This document shows positions 33,269 through 47,500 of a stretch of 64,000 bases of DNA, one piece after another; position 1 is the first letter of the stretch, and each line of letters begins with the position of its first letter. This DNA is from Bostrychus sinensis (taxonomy: Eukaryota > Chordata > Actinopteri > Gobiiformes > Eleotridae). Made by a program: the position numbers and the translations under genes. Location of the stretch: positions 20,392,211 through 20,456,210 of the forward strand of contig CM036240.1 of NCBI GenBank assembly GCA_020698575.1, given 5' to 3'. The notes under the pieces are model-generated. The model searched no databases. It was not told the DNA's origin and saw only the letters and a list, made by a program, of their open reading frames with translations.

Positions 33269-33914
33269 CTTTTGTACCTGTCTGTCACTCTGTTTTATTT
33301 TATTTACACACACACAAGAACAAGACCTACAAATCATGGTTTAAATAATTTCTTGATGTAAAAAAGACCAAACTAACAAAAAAACATAAGATAAGGTTGC
33401 ATTTAAGTCTTCAGATGATAATAGCTTGAAATCTATGACAATAAACATCAGATTACATTTTCAGTGGCCATAATATGCATATTTTTAGGTGTGATCAATA
33501 CTATGCTTATTTTATAGGCCTACATGACTTGTTAATAGACTTTTAAAGTACACCCTGTTAGCTGGGCTGGGGAAATTGGTGTACTTCATGTTATGTTATA
33601 TTACAAGCATAGATGACAGACATGAGGAGGAAGAAGATACAAAATGACCTTTACATTTTGGAATGCTATTTGTAATTTACACTTTGAACAAGCTTTAAAC
33701 AACGCTAAGCAGTAACACCATTTGTTTAACCTTTGTCCAGCCCTTTAAAAAACTTACACCCAGAGCCTTTATTATCAAAAGTGCCAGACACATTATTGAT
33801 GATATTTTTTCCACTTTGAATCACTCAGCTATTTTAGTAACCTTGATTTCTTATCATAACAATACATTTTTTTACATTTCACACATCAGAATGTGTCTGT
33901 GTACCTCACACTGT

Positions 33915-34202
33915 CGGCCGGCAGTAGCTCAGTCAGTAGAGACGTTTGACCATACCCAAAGTTTGGTTCCTCATTGCTGGTTTTGCATACTGTTGTTGTG
34001 TTCTTGGGCAAGACACTTCACCCACCTTGTATGAATGTGTTAGTTTGATTGAGTGTTTGATGGTGTTCAGAGGGGCCATAGGTGTACAATGCTTGCTTCC
34101 ATCATTGAGTGTGACTGAGGAGTAAGTAAATAATGGACCAAACTGTAAAGCGACTTTGAGTGTCTAGAAAAGCCTTCTATAAGACGAATGCAGTATTATT
34201 TT
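33915..34202 (+). mobile_element. tRNA-derived SINE (V-SINE type)
   Basis: A tRNA-like head starts GCCGGCAGTAGCTCAGTCAG (A box) and continues to a B-box-like GTTTGGTTCCTC. It is followed by the words CTTGGGCAAGACACTTCACC, GTAAAGCGACTTTGAGTGTC and TAGAAAAGCCTTCTATAAG, which resemble the shared domain of fish V-SINEs. The tRNA part is decayed and is not a functional tRNA gene. Confidence 0.75.
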
Positions 34203-34410
34203 ATGTGCATTTGATTTTGAGTCAAGGACTATGTTAGAGAGAGGGTGTCTGTCTGTGTTTGTCTCTGTCTCACACCTCCCACCCACTTCCCCCCACTCTC
34301 ATACAAAAACACACACATACATACACCCACACCACCATTTTTTTGGAATCATTTATGTCTTTGCCTTACAGTAGTTGACAATGCAAGAGAAACTGGCATC
34401 ATCTGATGAA

Positions 34411-34524
<114 letters not shown>

Positions 34525-34979
34525 GATTTCTAAAATGGCACTAAAGAGTAAGACTGTCAGTTTAACAGTTGTTGACAAATGAGAATAAAATTTGAAACTC
34601 CCAGCCAGGCCAAATTTGGTACATTTTCCATTAACATAGGAAAAATTATTCAACATTTTCAGTGACGGCTGGAAAGGGGTTAATGACACACATTGGCCTA
34701 AGCATGTTATACCTTACTGTACTTTATATTAAAATGTTTGTATAGTGCTTAGTTTGAGTCTTGCCTAAGCGTGTCTAAAGGTGTTTAAGTCACTTGTGTG
34801 TTGCAAGTGTGGTTCGTGTTATCAGAGGTGTATAAAGAAGTAAGTAAAAAATTCAAGGTAAGAGTATTGTAACTGTGTAGACATTTAATGTCATAACATG
34901 ATGTGACAATTCTGGAATTTCCAAACAATAAACACCAAAAACTATAAAAAAAATAAACTACACCTTTATTTTTTGAGCA

Positions 34980-34980
<1 letters not shown>

Positions 34981-35051
<71 letters not shown>
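34981..35051. repeat. (TA)n microsatellite
   Basis: About 35 TA units, only 460 bases from the previous TA tract. Confidence 0.97.
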
Positions 35052-35053
<2 letters not shown>

Positions 35054-35859
35054 CCAGTATGTACAGTGTATATCAATATAAGTACTTTGTGTAGTAAATG
35101 AAAAGGGCATTCAGTAAAACAAAAATCGCTTTAGTGTCAGTGTCGTAGGTCAAAATAGGCAACACACTCTTTCTTTTACAAAGATACACTGTAAAAATAG
35201 TAGATTTTTACCTAAAGTTAACATTTTTGATACAATAGATGAGTTTAGTTGAGTAGATACGAGCCTAATTCCTTAATATAGTGTATAGTATTGTTTATGA
35301 TAGACATTATAATGACACTCCATAATTCCACATCCATTTTTGTCATTCTGTATTTGAAAAGTCCTAAAAGTTGAAAATCCTAGTGTGACATGACACAACC
35401 TTTCTGCAGAAGTTGAGTTTCTATGTATGCACACGTTGGTAAAGAAGGAAAAGTTTCTAAACAATTCATTTTCTTGAAAACAATATAGTCTAAAATTTAA
35501 CATTAGGTCTATTATAAAGTGTTAGAATGTGTTTTTTTTGTTAACTTTTATGTTAAATACACTGCTGTTCTTTTGTAAACAAACTTTCTTCGTGTAGGCC
35601 TAGTTAAAAAAAAAAATAATTATGCATCGTCACAAATCATTTTGGGGAGATCTATATTTTGAATATGAACAGTCTACTACAGATGTTTATAAAAGAACAT
35701 AAAGGGAAATCTTGGTTTATTTCGAGTCACGTAGCAGTAACTACATTCGCGGCGCTTATACATTTTGTCCCTTGTAGCGCACAGTAGAAACAGGAAGTGT
35801 TCGTGAAATAGCAAGAAAAGAAAATATTGAAGCATCACACAGCATCGTTATTAATTAAA

Positions 35860-38800
35860 ATGACCAGTGAAACCGTTAAAACATCAAACAACGACTCACG
35901 ATGCGTATTTTTTAACACTGACTCAGAAGACTATCGATGTGTAAGTAGCAGTCGCCGTTGTTACCTCACTCTTTTGGTGTAACATTATCGGCTAACCAAG
36001 CTTCCCAACGAAAACACCTCTAGTGCAGAGGAAGTTCCGTAAAAATGTTTAAAGTCATATTTTATTTCGGTGGAGTTCAGTAGTGTGGTAATAATGTCTC
36101 ACTTTGGGTACGTGCTCTATGACACTTGTGTGCTAACAGAACACGGCCCAGGGTTATCATTTATCTTTTTGGCCTATCTCTGTCAGGGAAGAATGCTGTA
36201 GTTATGCTGCTTTGCTGAAAGCTATTTTCTCTTGCAGGCAATACGTCTTAGTATTATATTATCACTTAACTAACCCATTTGTCTGATTCATGACTCCATC
36301 AACTTTGATCGGTCATTTCTAAGTGATGTACACATTTATAGATGAGTACAACTGCCACCCTCTCAGTAATACACTATGTACACTCTGCTTGTACAATTTG
36401 TTTTTATTAAGATACATATTTAATTTTATGCGTGATTTATTGGTAATATCACATCAGATATGTTGACATTTACAGTAATTGCTTTAAGAAAGGCTTTACC
36501 CTATGTGTTCGACCTCTTTGTATTTCTGAAGCCTGCAAAGCGTGCCTCCCTTTTAACGCTTTTCATTCCTACATACTTTTTCCCTAGTCTCTACTTGAGT
36601 CATGTTTCAATTTAGAAATATGCTGAATGTCAGGTTTATGTTATCTCACACAAGTGTCTTTAAAGCTCTATTTTATTGTGATAAAGTAGGCCATATGTAG
36701 GCGGACATGACACACTAGCTATATAGTTGCATGGCATTTGTTTTCAAGAGTTCACAAGAGTTCACAATTTACATTTTGTCTATAGGGTTAACGGGAGAAA
36801 TATGTCGTCATTTGCATAATGTTAAGGTTACAGCTTTTAGGCAGAATTTTTTATTTAATTTTTTTTCAAAATTTTCAGAGGTGGCCTTGATGTTTGAACA
36901 AATTATCTAGTGTATGCACATCAAGAAAAATCTGACAAATGTTTTTTTATTCCTTACACTTTACAGGTGGTGATCTTAACAGTTAAACGGGCCACAGGAA
37001 CCTTCTCATTAGTAGGATGGTAAATGCTGCATGATTTTCTCTCAAATCTTACTTCTAATGCATACTCAATAGCAACAAAATGTACTGCTTTTTAAATATT
37101 ATTATCTTAGACCCTGCAGGGGTACATCCTCATTAGAACAGCATTTGGCCAGTGCTGCTTAAAACGTTACTGAAGTAATTATATTGAAACATTTCCTACC
37201 ATCTTTCTACAGTATTTGGATGTTATTTGTTATCTGGCTGCTTCGGCGGTACCATTCTGTAGCACAGGTAAATATAAGTTGATTTTTGTGTAATATTTTT
37301 TTCACATGGTTTTGTTTTTTCTGTTTTACTTTCTTGACGTCATTGAGTTCTTGCGATCCTGAATGATAGTATACTGCTGGTACATATCTGAACCTTGTCT
37401 AGCAAGTCTGTCAGGTTGAACAATGCTTCACAGAATCCTCATAATCTGAAGAAAATGACAGCTTAGATTGAACTGATGGATCCTATTACTTCTGGACTAG
37501 GTCACGGAGCCTAACCTCTTCCTGGCTCCTCTGCCCACTTCACCTACTCCTCCTCCTTCCCTCCTCTTAGACCACATAAAGCCTCTTCTTACCTCCATCT
37601 CCTTACAAAGGTTATCCATCAGTCAATAGTCTTTAGTGCACTCTGGCCCTCCTACGCTCTTTTTCTGTCTCCAGATACTCCCTTCCCCCACTCATTCGCT
37701 TCTCCTGTAGTTTGTTCTTAGTTTGGGTCACTGCTGGACACAATTGGATAAAAGTGTATGTGTTCATAAATGTCTTTGTTATTTTCTATTTACATGTTAG
37801 GGTATGTAACGACTGAGAGGGTTAAACAGACAACTAACCTGTATAGCAATGGTTTATCTAAAATTACACAGCATACATTGAGTAATTTTACTCACTAGAC
37901 TTACTACATTTGCACTTTCTGTAATCATTATGTTTACAGAAAGCTGAAATAACCTTTTCAGTAACTGCAGAATATATTTCTGTCTTTTTTTATTTCTTCC
38001 TGCAAGGTAAATCTTACATCTGTATTTAACGCAGTCTGTAACTTTATTCCTGTTTTTTCTTGTTACAGAAGATGATTCTGAGCCTCACGATAGCTGCTTT
38101 TTTTGACAGTGTAGCATATGTGATGGTAGGCTTGTTATTTTTCATGTTTATTTTTGTATTTTTTTATGCCGTCTTAACATTTAGCTGTTGTTCCTCATGC
38201 CATCCATACATAGGGTGAGTCCCATCCAGAGGGGTCGCTTTGTGACTTTCAGGGCTGGTGGTTAACATACTTTGGTAAGTCAAATATATCTGTTTCTATC
38301 TGTTCACTACTCTATTTACAGAGATGAACATCTTTTTCTTCCAGAAGCTAATAAACCATAACTTTAGGCAAATCAAGTGTAGGCAATAAAAGCATAATTA
38401 AAAGCATAATTTCAAGTACACAGTTTTCAAAGTTGTTTCAAAAGTAATTACTTGTCCTGGGGACATTTAATTCCCAAATGTTATTTTGTCGTTTTTCATA
38501 TTACATTTATTAGTTCATAGTTTATTTATTGTTTCAATTGTTTTTCCTTGCAATTAGTATAACATGCAATTAAGAGCCAAACAAAAAATTGCATTTGAAG
38601 AAGATGATTTTAGACATTGACAAGTACAAGATGACGTAATGAATACTGCATACTTAAACATTTTTAGAAGAACGATTAACTGGTAGCCTTTTCTTGTTGT
38701 CAACTTAGCAAAAAAAGGCTACCTGCCTCACCTCTATTGCATTTGTACAGTTGTAATACTCTCACACCCAAGCACCACACCCAAATCATTGTGGAATGTT

Positions 38801-41800
38801 TATGGACAGGTTGTTTTTATTAAACTCATCAGTAATTCATAACTTCTAAGAAGCAGACAGACGGTGTTACATAATCCTTAGGTTTGTAGGTCCTGTATGA
38901 GGACATGATTTTCCTCCAATCATTGCAACTTTTTTTGCACTACAAATCATTTTTGGGCTAAGTAGCTGTGACTTAAGGCTGAAGTGTTGGTACAGTCTTG
39001 GTTTATTATGAGGACAGTTTTCTACAATACCTTTTGAGGTGAAGATTGACAATCGTAGCAGTCTTACATTAACAAATGTGGTATAACTAAAATGTATGTT
39101 GTTATGTAAGTTGCACTTTACATTGACAGTGATGTATTATGAGGCTATCCCTTCTTTTTCTTAGTCACCGCATACTAAAACTACGGAGTATGGAGCAACA
39201 AACATCAATCATTGCAATGGCTTTCTCTGCCTTTTCTGTCAACAAAAATGCACAATGGAGCACACACACACAGTTAAAACAGGTTGAAGACAGAATAGGG
39301 AAGTGAGCTTTTTAGTCTACTACAATAAATTATTCTTTTTGGCTAATGCTTTGTTCCATTTCTTCCTGGTTGTTTCACACCCTTTAGTCCACTGTTTGCC
39401 GCCTCCTTCTGCATCAGGCGCTCTCATACGTTATCACCCTCTCCTTCGCTACAGTTCATCATTATCTTTCTTCCAACACCCCCTCTCATCCATCACCTTA
39501 AGCCACAGGTTTCCCTCATATTACTGCTGAATAGGCCCTCATTTATCAAAAAGTGGAACCGATGAACCATCTACACATGTGTGTTCTCATAGGTGCACTT
39601 CGTGCGGTAGAGCTATGTTGTGTTTTGACCTTGCTGTTTTTCTGTGTCTCTACAGACTGGAGTGCCTTGGCCTGGGTTTGCCTCATCACTCTAAACCTGT
39701 ACCTCAACCTGGTTAGAGAAATAAGCACGAACAAATTTGAGATGTGAGTAGGATACTGTGAGTCAGATTTTATTTTAAATTGTATTTTTAGTGACACCCA
39801 TTTCCTGGCTCTGCATTTCTAATCCTAGCTCTGGTTTGCTGTGGCAATTTTTCTTAGGGGCTGTTTAGACGACAATGCGTTTTGCTGTATCTGCAAAGGT
39901 TTGATAGCATTTTGGCCTTTCTTTATATGAGGATGGGGTTTCCATTTTGTGAAGCAGCACACTTTTGAAAATGCTCAAGGAGATGTTATGGTCTCACATC
40001 AGTGAGCCACTCGTAGCTGCTCTGCACTCGTGTAAACTGTTAAGACGGCAGACTCACTGAAAACGATGACGCAACAGCCTCAACCTGAACAGCGATTGGC
40101 TGTCTATCAGAACTGTAATTTCTTTTGCTGTTCACTCACTGTGTGGTGTAGAGCATTTGCATGGCACACAGTGCTATTTGCTGGACAAATACATGTACTA
40201 AAGTTTATTCACACCTATTACCATTTTCTTCACACCTCAGCGTTTTCATGTAAATGCGAATTGGAGGCGGCACGACTGTTGTGTTTTCCTGGCCAATGAT
40301 GTGAAAACGGGTCCTTAAACTTGTCAAGACCATTCAGACCAGTTCAAGTAGAACCATAACTTTGACAGCACTACCACAATTGTTTTTGGTCTATTGTTTG
40401 GGGTATTTTATCCAGCCACAAGGGGTCACAGACCAGTGTACCTTTTGTGCAAGTTCTAAGCCAAGATAAATGGAGAAAGTTTTTTTGGAAGGGCATCAGT
40501 TGTAAAGCCTATGCCAAATAAACATGCAGTTGTTTATTCTTCAAAATAATAATTTATTTTTATGAGCAAGATTTCAGTTATCATCTTCTGTTGATGAAAA
40601 GACTTACAAGATACACAGATTTCAACAATTGTTGGTTTCAAAAGATAAACTAATTTGTGATGTTGGCTGTAAGCTGACTTCTCAAGTTCTGAACCAATTA
40701 ATTTTTTGTGTGAATGCAACGCACTGGCCACTTCAGATTGTAGGCACCGGCACAGAGCCTGCAGCTGTGAAAACCCTGTGTGTGCGCATGTGTTTGGACT
40801 GCCAGAGCATGTGTCTCCCCGTAGAGCACTGACAGCCCCTCCTTCCCCCTCCTATTCCTTTTCTGTTCCAAGCAGTCGGCGCTCTAATTGAAATGGGAGT
40901 GAGTGTCAGCCGTTAAGTGTGTTTTTGTGTGTATGTGCGCGCCCCCGTCTTCACGCTTTGTGGCTTTGTGTTGCTGTCGCTCAAACTCCCAGGAGCACTC
41001 GCCGTAGAGTGAGCGTGAATTTGCTTGTGTGCGTGAGATATTTTCTCATTTTCTGTGCCTTGTGCAACACTTTGTGACATAAACACACAATCTTAAAAAA
41101 ACAAATATGTCTGTAGGCAGAAAAAGTATGAAGCTTTAACAAATTCATGTAGACACTGGTCAAGTCAAGATGATTGTTGTTGGTTGTACGCTGTAGATGT
41201 GCTTAGGTGTGCCCATTCGTCCTTCACTGCTAAATGTGAGGGTCTGTGTTGGTAAAAGGAGATAGCCCCCCACCCCCCCCACCCATGGGAATTTCCCTGC
41301 ATTGATTAGCAATAAGGCAGACGATAAAATGGTGGTATAACTCAGATGGAGACAGCTTTATAGGCTGAGGGAAGAGGCTTGCTGGGGGACCAAAATCAGT
41401 CCGCTCCAGAGCCTTATCAGCTGCACACCTCTCATGAGTCTAGAGGGACTTGAGTGGAAGAAGGATTTGTCTGTTTTTGTGTGCGGCTGGTCATACATGA
41501 AGCAGGGGGAAAAACACACTGTTTAATAGGCTAGAGTGAAGCGAAAGCAAAGCGTCAGGGGGGCTGTCATGTATCGACTGTGGATAGATAAGCTGTATGT
41601 GTTTAGACAGGCAGCTGCGTGACTTTGTATGCATGCACAAGCAACCCCCCTAACCTCCCATCCTTTTTCCTCTACACACATACATGTAATCACGGCACAG
41701 TGTGATAGTTTATGAATGAACGAATCACCAGAGGAGACCAAGAACGAAGGCTGAATGATCTAAGAGTGATTGAAGTGGGCGCAAGCTGGAGGGAAGTGTT

Positions 41801-44481
41801 GGCGTGCATGTGTGTGTGCGCTGGAGGCAGGTTTTGAGTTTTCAGAATCAGTTATATGCCCAGGGCACGGAGATAGTGGAGAGGCTGAGAATGGAGGTGA
41901 GAAATGAGATTAAGCCTCAAGAGAAACGTCTACGCGGACTCAGATTTGTGCGCGTGTAGGTGTGCGAGAGATGCGCCGCTCGCAACACTCCTACTGTGCC
42001 TCATTAAGCCCATGTTGTGCGCTACCTTGGACCTCGTCATTTCTCCTGCTTGGTGCCGTGTGTGTGCCGTGTGTGTGCCGTGTGTGTGCCGTGTGTGTGC
42101 CGTGTGTGTGCCGTGTGTGTGCCGTGTGTGTGCCGTGTGTGTGCCGTGTGTGTGCCGTGTGCGTGCTGTAGAGTCTGTGTGTGAGGCATTGGGGTCTCTG
42201 AGCTCGCAGCATTGATTTTCCGACAAGCCCCCCCACACATCACCACCACTTGTCACGGTAGAGACTGGCAGCACTGATTTCACTGTTTGTATCTCCCCTC
42301 CTACAACAAGCATACTGCCTCTGTGTCCGTGTCCATCAGTCCTGCTTATTTCTCCATCATTTGTTTCTCCTTTTTTATGTTATGTCTTTTGGGATCTATA
42401 CATTTCTGTGATTCATAGCCACATTTACAAAACACCATTTGTCCCTTGTCAACATCTGGTCTGCTCTTGAGTTGCTGTCCGTCGTTTGGAAGAGTTAGTT
42501 TAATGTATACCTAGGAGGAATTAAGTATTTGGCAGCTGTGGTGCTACATTTCGATTGACCACACTTGGAGCGAGTCAGGGGCAGGACTTCTACTCTATTG
42601 ACTGGGCAATGCTGTGTGCTCTATTAAGTATTGACGCTCTCACCCAAAGGCACTAGAGCACAAATCTGTCTGCCACATAGGTTCTCTATTTGTGCAAAAC
42701 ATAAAAGCCATGACAGCTTTCAAAGCAAAGTTGTGAAGCTTTGACAAATGTCGTTATATAAACAGAAGTTGTTCACCTAACAAAACAAAAACACTATGAA
42801 TGTCCTGTAGTTGTTAACAGTTTTTATACTAAAGTAATTCAATTTTACCCTGAATTTTATAGCTACTACAGAACTGTGTGTAGCGTGATGTAGACATCAT
42901 CCCTGCAATGTATCTTCTGCAGGAATGGTAATTGTATGAGTAATTATGGTTTATATTACCTTGAGTAATATGGATATGTAGGCACGTGTTTGCTTCTGAA
43001 ATGACCATGATATGGGTGACTACAAAAGTATAGAATTGATTTAGTGATAGGGTCTTTTCTCATGGGTCAATCTGTTTCCTCTCAGAGCTCCTAATCAAAT
43101 ATCTCTGTTTTATCAGGTTGTACCATCTGACTGCATGGGGGGTACCTTTGGCTATGGCGTCTCTGCCACTATTTAAAGGATATTATGGTCCCGCCGGAGC
43201 TTGGTGGTAAGTCCAGCATGCTACTTCATCTACTGATTCTGTGAGTTCTGCTACGGCCGGCAATGACAGCACTAATTCTGCTAAATTATTCTGCTAAATG
43301 TAAATCTTTTGCCCTGGCTTCTTTCCAGTATTGAGAATCTTTAAGATTTTATGTAATAAAAATGTTTAACTATCATAAACAAATTTTAACAGCCTAAGAC
43401 ACTTAACTCTTTCTAAAAAGGAAAGACTTAAAAACTTTTTTTGAGATTGGTTAAAATGTGAGTAAAGGGGGCAGTGATCGAGGCAAGGTGGTGAACTGGG
43501 ACAGAGCTGTAATCTCCGGGCTCGGCTCCTTTTCCACTCTGGGCTTATTAATAGCTACAGCTGCACTGCTTTTCCCCTCCGCAGTCACACAAGTCTCTCT
43601 TCCGCTCACGCTCTCCCTTTCCTTTGTAACCCTCATTGCTCTCTCTCTCTCTCTCTGTCTCTCTTCCCCCAGCTGGATCACAGACGATCACGTAGCCTGG
43701 AGATTTGGGATGTAAGTAGACCCTTTCAGAGCTACCATCAAAGCTTCGCCCCAAAAGGGGCAGTGTGAAGGGGGGGTTGTCTCTATGGGGAAATGTGAAG
43801 GGTTGCATGTCAGGGGAGTCTATGCACCCCCCCTTCCCCCCTTATGGTTCAAGGCCAAGAAATGTGTGTGTGAATATACGCATGACTATGCTCATCTCTG
43901 CTTATGCCTTGTCAGATTGAGGGAGGTTTCTCCAGGTATTTAGGAGAGGCTATGAGCAATTATGTCTGTCTATGGCTTTTTGCTTCTCGCCTCAAGTCTG
44001 CAAGACTATGCCAATGCCCCACCACACAGAAACACCCGTTCATACACAATGGGTTGCTATATGAGCCAAGGTAATCGCGCTGCCGCTCGCAACATCAGCA
44101 GGGAATCAATCTTTCTAAACAAATAAGCTGGCACGCACTCAGACACACATACACACACAGTACAACACATTGCCATCAGCAGTGCTAAACGAGCCTGTGT
44201 GTCTTTTATCATGCTCCTCTGTGCTTGGCTCCTTCTCGTTTTGCGCGCTGTCATGGCCCAGAGGGACACATTGCTCAGAGGATCAGGGAATCTTCATTAG
44301 CTCTAATTATATCAAACCAGACGAGAGATTAGAGGCCAAGGCACCAGCCGTCAAGGAGGAAACACATCTCCTCAAACGTGCAAACCCTGCTGACAGCTGG
44401 CAGGCAAAAGCACAGGAGGGCAGAGGCTGTAGTTTTACAGGTGGAAAAGTCGAAGGCGAGCCATACGGACTACAGAGAGAC

Positions 44482-44518
<37 letters not shown>

Positions 44519-47500
44519 GGCGACGTAGCCTGACGGGAAGGAGAGGGAGAGTGAGAGAAATAGATTGCCCTTGTCTCTGCCCACACCTCGTAGTGTGTCT
44601 TCATCAGAGTTCAGCGAAGCGCGCGGACAGGACACGAGAGGTGGGTGGAAAGCCTCGGAGGAGATAGACGGTATTAAAAGGGATAAAAGAGGATGGGGAA
44701 TGAAAAGCAGAGGACAGTGCTGTATTGGAGGTGCAAAATTTCAGCTATTGAGTCAGCAGTTGGAGGCACTCATGCTAAGCTGAGTCACTACTTACTAGGG
44801 CTGGGTACCGTTAAAGAAAGAAAAGTTATGATACTACTGATATCGAAAAAAATAATTTTTATTTGATACCAAGTTTCAGTACCTAGTGGGACCTTGAATG
44901 TTCCTTCGCATGTATAAATCAAATAAATAACACAGAAGGAATTATACAAACTACTGGTTTTAACTGCTACAAATTTTCCTCCAAAAATTGATATTTTATT
45001 CAATATTATTGTATTTTATGATTGTAGAAGAAGAGTTGGCACACCATAGGCATCAGAAAAAGTCGCTCAGGTACCGGTATTGAAAACCAAGTCTAAAAAT
45101 CTAAATGGTATTCAGCCCTACTACTTATAGAGCTCCATGTTTAGATTGTATGCATATTGTACTAGCACAAATTACCTTTAGAAATTATATTTATTTTAGC
45201 CATGCTTAAAAGATTCTTCAAATTTAATAATAACTGCCTAAAAGTTTTTGTATTGACAGCTATTCATAATTGTCTAATATTATGGTTCCCAAAAAGGGCT
45301 TGGACCAAAAAAATGTATTTAATTCGTTTATCTTCTTCTGCTAGTAACAGTAACAGTGGTCAGTTAGTTGCAGGGCTGACAAAGAGAGATACACAGACAG
45401 ACAATCATTACCAATGAGAGCAATTTATAGTGACCAATTTAACTAACGCGTGCATGTCTTTGGATGGTGAGAGGAAGCCGCATCACCCTGAATCCATGGT
45501 AACACAAAGAAGACTCCACCCAGAGAGTTTGAGTAATGGCCGTCCCGAGGATTGATCTCAGGACCTCCTTGCTGGGAGGCAAGAGTACTAACTGCTCCGT
45601 TACTTTGCCCCCCAAAATTTTAAAATTTCAGAAATATGATTGCAGTCATTCACTGATATTTGATGACAGAAAATACTTTTGCCAAATTGGCAATGATAAG
45701 GAATGGCATATCAGAAGGACACAAAAGTAAAACAAATAAAGTTTGTAGAAAAGAAAGACCAGCATAGACCATTTCTGGGAAATGAATATTTTTCATGTCA
45801 GTTTTTTTGTGAGCTCAGCTGGTAATCTAGGTTACTAAACATCATACATTTGAGTTTAGTGTGAAGATAAAAATAATTTTACATAAGCCTTAACTGCCCA
45901 CACCTTTCCTGTTGAAGTGGTTGAGCAGGTAAATCATGATCTTTGGTCGGCTGAGGTTTGTGCAGACCATAGATGGCTTGGAAGGAGGACGGAGTTTCCT
46001 TTTACACTTGGAGCTTCAGTTAAATTTTCTTTCACCTCAACCTGATATCATTGGAAGGACCAAGACGCTGAGACCAACAATCCAATCTTTCTGATCTATC
46101 TTTTTATAATTCACCCATTTTCAGCATTGACCTCTGTACTCCAGCTCCCTAATCCCCGTTTACATTTTCTTCTTTCAGTCTCTATGATTCACTCTCCCTT
46201 ATTCTTCCTCTCATTAATTACTGTATGTTGTGCTTTGCCTTGGTTTTGCACAGGTCCCACATTTTATGATCTGTTCTCCTTTCCTTTCTTCACTTGTTTC
46301 TTCTACTCTATCATCCCTCTTTCACTGCTTCACGTTCCCGTTTCTTCTGCTTTGCCTCCTGTCTTGCTCTCGCTGCCTCACCGGGTAGAGCTCAGCTGTA
46401 GAGCGCAGCGGACTCTAATGGCAGATCATTATCATGCTAATTAGAGCACTTTGTAGCTGCCGCCCGTCATTCCCTCTCCTCCGCAGCCGCCCCCCATGCT
46501 ATCGTTAAAAAGGCCACCCCCTCCTTGCCCCTCTCCGCCATCCGCCCACCCTCGGCCTGTCTCTCCATCATTAACGGGACGTGCGCTGGCGTAATTGGGC
46601 GCTGTTTATTCCGAGGAGCAGGTTATTAAATCAGACTGAGGTAGCACTAGTGCTGGTTTCCCCTGAAATGCTTTTATCATTGTCCACTGCCACTGTTTTG
46701 AACATACATGTACATACACACTTATAGTCAATTTTGCATTAAGGATCATTATGGGTGTTTTATACAAGACATAAAGAGTCTTTACTTTAAAAAAAAATGG
46801 CTATAAAATTTACACCAAACTCTTTAATTCTGCAGCCTGCAGCTTACAAGTTGAGAAGCTATCTGCCATTGCAGCTTTGGTAAAAATTGCCACATATTTG
46901 CAGTTTCTGGGTCAGAGGTACAGTTTTTTCATATATGACCAACATATGACCTTTTATATAGTATCTAAAAGTCAATAGTGATGTTTTCTCTTAATTTCTC
47001 CTCATTTGATTATGCATTTATCAAATGTATTTTGCTCCACACCTAATGCACAACTTTGACTTTGAACTGTACTTCCCAACCTGCGCTAGTTTTGACTTAA
47101 GCAGGTAGGGTGTTGACAGCTTGGTCCAGACAGAGTTACTGGGGCGTTAACAGAGAAGTGACCAGAAACCTATCTATCAGTGCAAGACAAAAGCTGTTCT
47201 GTGATTACAAGGGAAAGGTTGAAACTCGTCTGAACTTACATCACATCTCGAGAGGTTACAAAACACAAGCTTTCAAAGCATCAGAATTAACTCCTAGTTA
47301 CCTTACTCACTGAGACATTTGTCATCATTTCAGAAATACCTATCATAGTAGTTGTCACCACTCATTCGCCAGGAATGATGGGCATTTCCAGTGACAGTGT
47401 GGCATTAAGTGACTACTGTCATTATTAATTACAACACATCAAAGTGAATACTTGAGAAATGAAGTCTTCAAGCTGTATTGCTAAACAGTACTTACGTACA

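Noticed and set aside
33915..33990. tRNA-like A and B boxes
   Set aside because: They are the head of a SINE; the cloverleaf is not intact and the V-SINE body follows.
41904..42313. Overlapping Cys/Val/Arg and Thr/His frames on both strands
   Set aside because: They are produced by the 11-bp minisatellite.
44170..44667. 165-codon open frame in a receptor intron
   Set aside because: It runs through a (GA)n repeat, has no domain and no splice or start context; low-complexity artefact.
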